From Conidiobolus incongruus B7586 (taxonomy: Eukaryota > Entomophthoromycota > Entomophthoromycetes > Entomophthorales > Conidiobolaceae), in the NCBI GenBank assembly GCA_000697335.1, contig JNEM01006362.1, forward strand, positions 1 through 13,876: a DNA stretch of 13,876 nucleotides. Reading direction: 5' to 3'. Within the stretch, counting starts at the first letter, position 1; each line of letters opens with the position of its first letter. Position numbers and translations under genes: made by a program. The notes beneath the pieces were generated by a model, which saw only the letters and a list, made by a program, of their open reading frames with translations, searched no databases and was not told the origin of the DNA. Below are positions 9,261 to 13,876 of this stretch, one piece after another.

Positions 9261-11368
9261 AATTAACAAATTCCAAAAATGATATTGATAATATCATAAC
9301 AATTGAACATCTATTAACCAATGTTCTATCCAAACATAACACTGATTCAATACTCACAGTGCCTTTAAAATGCCATATTCAACTCAATACAGATCCTTGG
9401 TGTTTGAAAAATTCTTATTATTTAAAATTCATTTCAAACGATGAATCACTAGTAGTACTTAATTTTAATACAATTCCATATCCCTTGAATACTTCACTAA
9501 TTCTAACCCAATACCAATGCATATACATTCACAATCGCTGGTTCATAAACATCCTTGAATATCGACTCATTCAATTGACTAAACCCTACAAAGTTTGCGT
9601 TAATGATTGCAAAGGTATAACCCTAACAGGTCTCATCACTTCAAAGTCTATCATTACTACAATCGAGTCTCATACTATATACTCAGTGCAAATTCAATCT
9701 AACAACCTCACCAAAACCATATTTCTAAAAAATCTCGAATTATACTCATTACTAACCCCTGGCAAACGTTATCGCATCTCAAATCTAAATTACTTATTGA
9801 AAGGAATTTACGAAACTACTGGTATATCTGAACTATCAGATCTAGATGGTGACGATTTAATAATTTGCTTGCAATCCAAACAATTGAGAATTGATGAGGT
9901 ATTAGACCGAGGGTTAGGATTATATCGATCCGGGGATGATTATATTATAATCGATTATAGATTACATTTATTCTTTTTGAATATCGATATTGGCACTGTG
10001 TTAAAATTGAAAAATTACGAAGATCCTATACTGATTGAGTCCAATATTAGAATTTTTAAAATTGATCTATTCACCAACTATACTATTCAATACTTAATAA
10101 TTCACCCAAATAGTTTTGATCCCAATTATTTCATACCCAACAACAATGTTAAATTTGTTATAAATATTTGGCGATTGAAACGACGTCTTCGAGAATTACA
10201 ATTACTTGATTGTCTTCAAGGAATTTTGGAATATTGTGGAATTGAGTATTCAATAACTATGCCGAGGTTAAATGTTTACGATTTGATTAAATCACGGACT
10301 AAGACTCAAGAGGAAAAGACGACGGAAATTGCTTTGAAACTAGAAGATGTGGAAATACCAATGGAAAAGAAATTTATTATATTAAAATTGGACGGTTTCA
10401 ATTTGACTGATTTGATCATTTCGAAATTTATATTACCCACTGTCAATAGTGTAGAACTTTCCAGGTTAAGATATTTTCGTAGTTGGGTCAACTATTGGTA
10501 TTTAATTCCTACCGAATTATTAAAAAATGACACAATTGAATTATCCCATTGTCTGAAGTTAGACCCAGATGACTTGCTGTTAACCTACGATTCTACAATG
10601 AAATATCACAGTTATTCCAAATCAATCCACAGTTTAACATGTTCACCAGATATTGATCAAGACGATTCCTTATTAACTGTTTCGGATGCAAATTCTCAAT
10701 TGAATACGCCTTCTACTGTGAATTTTCCATTGTGTAATATTCCTAATACATTGTCCAAGTCAAGTGAGTTCGATTCGATATCGTCCCATTCTAACTCTGA
10801 TTCTAGTTCCTTTCAATTTCAAATTTCTAATAATTACACTCTCAATAATTTGACCATATTACAATGTCTTAAAGTATCTAACACAGAATTAGTTTATTTT
10901 GTTGGTAATACTTTACAATTCTCAAAATTAGACATTCGCAATAATCTCATATTCAATGTTGAAAATGCAGTTCAAGTATATCTAAATTGGTACACTTTAA
11001 ATCTCAACACCATTTTCGAGTCAATATCATCCCACAGTTGTATTCCTATTACCACTTTAATCGGTCGTATAACTCGAATCGATTGGCCATCATACGACCT
11101 TATAAAAGTTCTAAATGACGAAATTTCTACGACTGTTTTTCAGCTAACTGTGGAAGACCTTGAGTTAAATCACAGAGTGTTAAAGTGTAATTATTATGAG
11201 TTAAAACGTTCCCTGAGATTTGGAGAGTTGAAAGAATTAAAGCGTGGGTTTAGGATGAAATATTTTGAAATGCAATACTCTGGAAAAGAAGGGAACGTTG
11301 TTGGAATGAAAGCTTTGAAATCAATAGAAGTGAGTTATAAATTGATTGAATTGATTAATCAATTCTAA
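9257..11368 (+). CDS. Intronless 703-residue multi-OB-fold protein, candidate CTC1 (CST telomere complex)
   Basis: One uninterrupted frame of 703 codons ends in TAA. Residues 120-182 (LTGLITSK.., then LLTPGKRYRISNL) and 210-275 (GLGLYRSGDDYIIIDY.., then IGTVLKLKNY) look like consecutive OB folds, followed by a Trp/Arg-rich helix at 297-326 (IWRLKRRLRELQLLDCL). The order, and the pairs RPGTAYVLTEL/TPGKRYRISNL and GLYELDGQLGLCLAY/GLYRSGDDYIIIDY, recall the middle of human CTC1, which with STN1 and TEN1 binds telomeric single-stranded DNA and helps polymerase alpha-primase fill in the C-strand. A polar Ser/Asp-rich loop spans about 455-525. A last OB-like unit spans 596-692 (LIGRITRI, KEGNVVGMKALKSIEV). 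It is far shorter than human CTC1 (about 1,217). No upstream in-frame ATG lies between the stop at 9191-9193 and 9257. The gene is certain as an ORF; the CTC1 name rests on remembered sequence and could instead be another OB-fold protein. Confidence 0.65.
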   Translation: MKLTNSKNDIDNIITIEHLLTNVLSKHNTDSILTVPLKCHIQLNTDPWCLKNSYYLKFISNDESLVVLNFNTIPYPLNTSLILTQYQCIYIHNRWFINILEYRLIQLTKPYKVCVNDCKGITLTGLITSKSIITTIESHTIYSVQIQSNNLTKTIFLKNLELYSLLTPGKRYRISNLNYLLKGIYETTGISELSDLDGDDLIICLQSKQLRIDEVLDRGLGLYRSGDDYIIIDYRLHLFFLNIDIGTVLKLKNYEDPILIESNIRIFKIDLFTNYTIQYLIIHPNSFDPNYFIPNNNVKFVINIWRLKRRLRELQLLDCLQGILEYCGIEYSITMPRLNVYDLIKSRTKTQEEKTTEIALKLEDVEIPMEKKFIILKLDGFNLTDLIISKFILPTVNSVELSRLRYFRSWVNYWYLIPTELLKNDTIELSHCLKLDPDDLLLTYDSTMKYHSYSKSIHSLTCSPDIDQDDSLLTVSDANSQLNTPSTVNFPLCNIPNTLSKSSEFDSISSHSNSDSSSFQFQISNNYTLNNLTILQCLKVSNTELVYFVGNTLQFSKLDIRNNLIFNVENAVQVYLNWYTLNLNTIFESISSHSCIPITTLIGRITRIDWPSYDLIKVLNDEISTTVFQLTVEDLELNHRVLKCNYYELKRSLRFGELKELKRGFRMKYFEMQYSGKEGNVVGMKALKSIEVSYKLIELINQF

Positions 11369-11379
11369 CTTTTACTGTA

Positions 11380-11385
11380 AATAAA
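11380..11385 (+). promoter_or_regulatory. Poly(A) signal of the OB-fold gene
   Basis: AATAAA lies 11 nt after the stop codon. A second copy at 11397-11402 would give a slightly longer 3' UTR. Both fall within the 147-bp gap to the convergent PRXL2 gene. Confidence 0.6.
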
Positions 11386-11449
11386 TTTCAAAAAATAATA
11401 AAATGAATTAATTAAATTAAAATAATGTTCAAAACATTTGACAGTTTGA

Positions 11450-11455
11450 TTTAAT
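11450..11455 (-). promoter_or_regulatory. Possible poly(A) signal (ATTAAA) of the PRXL2 gene
   Basis: On the minus strand ATTAAA, the commonest variant signal, lies about 60 nt after the PRXL2 stop. No AATAAA stands closer. Confidence 0.4.
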
Positions 11456-11515
11456 AAATTGATTTCATAAAAAGAATATATATAAATTAGAATCAAGCGA
11501 ATTGACAATCCAATA

Positions 11516-12124
11516 TTAAAGTTTACATGCCACCGGAGCAGATGTCAATTTTTCATCCTCATCCTCAATCAGCTTAGGATCACCACCAGCACTCTGAACA
11601 ATAGCTCTCAAAGATGGATAATCCGAGTAACCAGTTTGTAAAAACTCATATAACACCTGATCTCCTGGCCCGACTAAAAAAGTCCCACCAAGTTGAAAGC
11701 CGTCCCCTACAGTCAAGTTCCCCCCAAGTCCATTCTTCTGTGCGGCCCTCGCAGATGGTGTATTAGAAGGGCTTAGGACTGATATGATACCTTGAAACAT
11801 CGAAAGTCTGTTGGTATTTAAAGCTTTGTACAAGGATTTTTTGGGATCCATATAAAGATCGAATTTCCAATAACCGTTCTCTAACCATTCGTCTAAACCG
11901 TCATAATCGAAACCTACTCCGACTAGTTTAATGCCTAGGTCGTTAAAAACTTTGGAGTATTTTGTGAGGATATGAGCTTCATAACGACATAATGGACAAC
12001 CGAATCGACGGAAAAGTTTGATGAGGACTTTTTGATCTTTCCAGAGATTGTTTAGGACGATATCTTCACGAGGGTTATTCACAGTTTTTAGGATAATTGG
12101 ATTACCAAAAACTTTACTTGACAT
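11516..12124 (-). CDS. PRXL2B: Peroxiredoxin-like 2 / prostamide-prostaglandin F synthase-like protein (AhpC/TSA_2 family)
   Basis: This 202-residue protein is colinear with vertebrate PRXL2B (FAM213B), a thioredoxin-fold reductase; the mammalian enzyme reduces prostaglandin H2 and prostamide H2 to their F2alpha forms. FRRFGCPLCR holds the Cys43-x-x-Cys46 active-site motif (CVVC in human). GIKLVGVGFDYDGLDEWL (64-81) and the LYMDPKKSLYKAL segment (90-102) match the family, followed by GGNLTVGDGFQLGG and a Gly/Val strand. The whole family length is present in one exon, with no lesion. The end is Ala-Cys-Lys-Leu; Cys-Lys-Leu fits the broad PTS1 peroxisomal pattern (S/A/C)(K/R/H)(L/M). There is no signal peptide or membrane segment. 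The start at 12124 aligns with the family start. A 51-nt stretch at 12193-12143 could be a 5' UTR intron. It runs convergently with the OB-fold gene. The substrate in this organism is unknown; prostanoid chemistry is inferred from vertebrates only. Confidence 0.92.
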   Translation of the reverse strand: MSSKVFGNPIILKTVNNPREDIVLNNLWKDQKVLIKLFRRFGCPLCRYEAHILTKYSKVFNDLGIKLVGVGFDYDGLDEWLENGYWKFDLYMDPKKSLYKALNTNRLSMFQGIISVLSPSNTPSARAAQKNGLGGNLTVGDGFQLGGTFLVGPGDQVLYEFLQTGYSDYPSLRAIVQSAGGDPKLIEDEDEKLTSAPVACKL

Positions 12125-12142
12125 TTTGTTATTTTTATTATC

Positions 12143-12193
12143 CTTTAATTTGATTTTAAATGGATTAGATTGAATGGAGTTGGATTTTTTTAC
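12143..12193 (-). other. Possible 5' UTR intron of the PRXL2 gene
   Basis: On the minus strand CAAG|GTAAAA starts a 51-nt stretch ending TTAAAG|GAT, 18 nt before the PRXL2 ATG. The length matches the CNOT3 introns exactly. A competing reading is that TATAAAAA at 12215-12208 (minus) is a TATA box, which would put transcription start inside this stretch, so the two cannot both hold. Confidence 0.35.
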
Positions 12194-12819
12194 CTTGGCA
12201 TTGAGGGTTTTTATATTGTGATTTTAGATATTACCTCATGATTATTTAATCAGAGTTCTTAATTGCATATTGATTAGAATTTAACCAATCATTAGTGAAT
12301 TAATATCAAGATTACTTTCATATGAATCTTAGATTTCAAAAAATTAATTTGGATAGAATAATGATTATTTTATGATTGGATAATTTGAATAATTTTTAAA
12401 ATTTCTCCAAAATTTAATATAATAATATTCATAATCAGTATATTAATAGATAATAAATAAAATACCATTTTCAATTTAAGCTTATATTAGAAGTTAAATC
12501 GATGATCATTCACAATATAACTGCTATTATTAAAAGATTCAATTAGAACTGAATCAAAAAAATTGAAATTTAATATAAAATAATATTATAACTTTAATTT
12601 TGTAACAAATATCCCATATTTGCAATTATTGATTTAATAATTAGTCCAAATATTTCTGGAATACTGGATTTAATATATATATGTATGTATGTTTTCCAAT
12701 TTTACTGTTCATCAAATTTTGTCTGAAATGAAGTTTTGTTAACTTGATTAATTTTTTCTAATGGTGTTCAATGTAATCAATGTAAAAATTATAAAGTTAT
12801 ATTGTGGTTTCTTAGATAG

Positions 12820-13110
12820 TAACCCGTCCGACCAACTCCTTGCGATTTATTACCTTATGGAGATAAAACTTGAGAACATCAGTCACACCTAATACGCTTT
12901 TTTATACTACCTACGGCAATTGAATGGGCTACAAAAGAGCCATTATTGGAATACTTTTTCATCACCATTTTCTGTCTTCTGTGAAGCCCATTAAACCGTA
13001 AAAATCATCATAAACCAAATTATCAAACAAACCACGAGCAATCTGCTGCATTCCCTACTATCAACTCTTAACTAGTAATCTGTTGAACCAAGATACCTTG
13101 GTTGATGATT
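12820..13110 (-). pseudogene. Coding-like relic of unknown origin
   Basis: This island has clearly more G and C than its flanks. On the minus strand it gives broken frames with balanced, protein-like composition, for example GMQQIARGLFDNLVYDD, starting near 13054, and SNNGSFVAHSIAVGSIKKR further on. No frame stays open for more than about 30 codons, and the pieces lie in different frames, so it is not a working gene as it stands. It also contains a 7-bp inverted repeat with a 4-nt loop at 13086-13103 (AACCAAG/CTTGGTT). I do not recognise the family. It could be a dead host gene or a dead mobile element. Confidence 0.45.
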
Positions 13111-13697
13111 TTGGTAATACCTTTCAATAGTGGTATATATAGCTTTTAATCAATATAAATGACTTAATTTATTTACATAATTTCTCCTTAACTGTTAAAT
13201 TTTAACTCATAATAAACACAAGTATTTAATAAATTGTTTGAAATATATTTAAAACTTGAGCTATTAATTTTTATAATAATATCAAAATACTAGTAGATTT
13301 TGAAATGTTCAGAAATACTTGGTTTAGGCTCGAATACTTTTTTCTCTTGCACAATACTATTTGTTGGTAGATAATATCTGATTAATTTGCTGAAATTATT
13401 AAGGCAATATTGATTTTCAATTTTAATCTTATATTTTGAATTTAAAATTAAAAATAAATTGATAAAAATTTTAAGGGAATCATAAAATTAAAAAAGATAA
13501 AACTCTAATTTAATATGAAGTCTAATATATAGAACTTTTTTGAATCTAAATAGACATTATATATTATATTGATATCTTCAATTAAAAATATATATATATA
13601 TTGGTTTATAATATTAAGTTATAAAAATCAAAATTATATATATTTTTAATAATTACTTAATCAGTTTTTAAACATATAAATTTAATCTAGAATATAT

Positions 13698-13778
13698 AAA
13701 TAAAATATATTATTTAACTATATTAAATTAATTATTGCTCAAGATATTAAATCTTGAAATTTAAATAAAATATATTAT
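13698..13778. repeat. 16-bp direct repeats flanking a hairpin
   Basis: AAATAAAATATATTAT occurs at 13698-13713 and again at 13763-13778. Between the copies, TCAAGAT-ATTAA-ATCTTGA (13739-13757) is a perfect 7-bp stem with a 5-nt loop. Low complexity makes chance a real possibility. Confidence 0.5.
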
Positions 13779-13876
13779 ATATTAATAAGTTATGGTTTTA
13801 TTAAAAAAATTAGAATTCTCTATATATATCTTTAGTTTCTTAATTTATTTAAATATATATTATATAAAGTTAATTA

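Larger units (their letters stand above)
12194..13876. other. A/T-rich spacer with one less AT-rich island
   Basis: Outside the island at about 12820-13110, listed separately, I see no gene. The final 200 bp are almost pure A/T, with a small hairpin at 13739-13757 between two copies of a 16-bp direct repeat. Confidence 0.65.

Noticed and set aside
10306-10491. 61-codon minus-strand open frame
   Set aside because: It lies inside the 703-codon gene on the opposite strand and has no features of its own.
1-13876. CRISPR arrays, bacterial operons or phage genes
   Set aside because: No regularly spaced repeats, no ribosome binding sites and no compact same-strand gene strings are present, and spliced genes show the DNA is eukaryotic nuclear.
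1-13876. Retroelement, LTR or Polinton copies
   Set aside because: I saw no paired long terminal repeats and no reverse transcriptase, integrase, capsid or polymerase motifs. The island at 12820-13110 remains unidentified and is not claimed as one.

Overview
The window looks like nuclear DNA of a very AT-rich eukaryote with small introns, most probably an animal or close relative. The evidence is a CNOT3 gene split by 14 introns of 48-80 nt with GT..AG ends and CTAAC/CTAAT branch sites, a nuclear-type tRNA-Lys(UUU) whose body closely matches animal tRNA-Lys as I remember it, AATAAA poly(A) signals, and single-gene transcription units separated by 1.5-2.3 kb of A/T-rich spacer. The lineage cannot be fixed from this window alone.

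Layout. 1-2347 is A/T-rich spacer with nothing I can call a gene. 2348-4934 (+) is CNOT3/NOT3, a subunit of the CCR4-NOT deadenylase complex; I place 15 exons giving 601 residues. 5056-5530 (-) is a decayed zinc-ribbon gene lying tail to tail with CNOT3, with a possible further exon at 5803-5872. 5531-7546 is spacer. 7547-7619 (+) is an isolated tRNA-Lys(UUU). 7635-9256 is spacer with (TA)11 and (ATT)10 microsatellites. 9257-11368 (+) is a 703-codon gene without introns whose middle resembles the OB-fold core of CTC1, the large subunit of the telomeric CST complex; this is a tentative assignment. 11516-12124 (-) is a thioredoxin-fold PRXL2/FAM213-type protein (prostamide/prostaglandin F synthase-like) ending in Cys-Lys-Leu, a possible peroxisomal signal. 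12125-13876 is spacer apart from a less AT-rich, coding-like relic around 12820-13110 that I could not identify.

The genes do not form a pathway. mRNA decay (CNOT3), telomere maintenance (candidate CTC1) and redox/lipid chemistry (PRXL2) are unrelated housekeeping roles, and the arrangement is two convergent pairs with a tRNA between them. I see no cassette that would count as a new multi-gene system. The points most worth a second look are the decayed zinc-ribbon gene, the intronless OB-fold gene beside an intron-crowded neighbour, a 14-nt microexon, the Cys-Lys-Leu tail, and lone splice acceptors just upstream of start codons.
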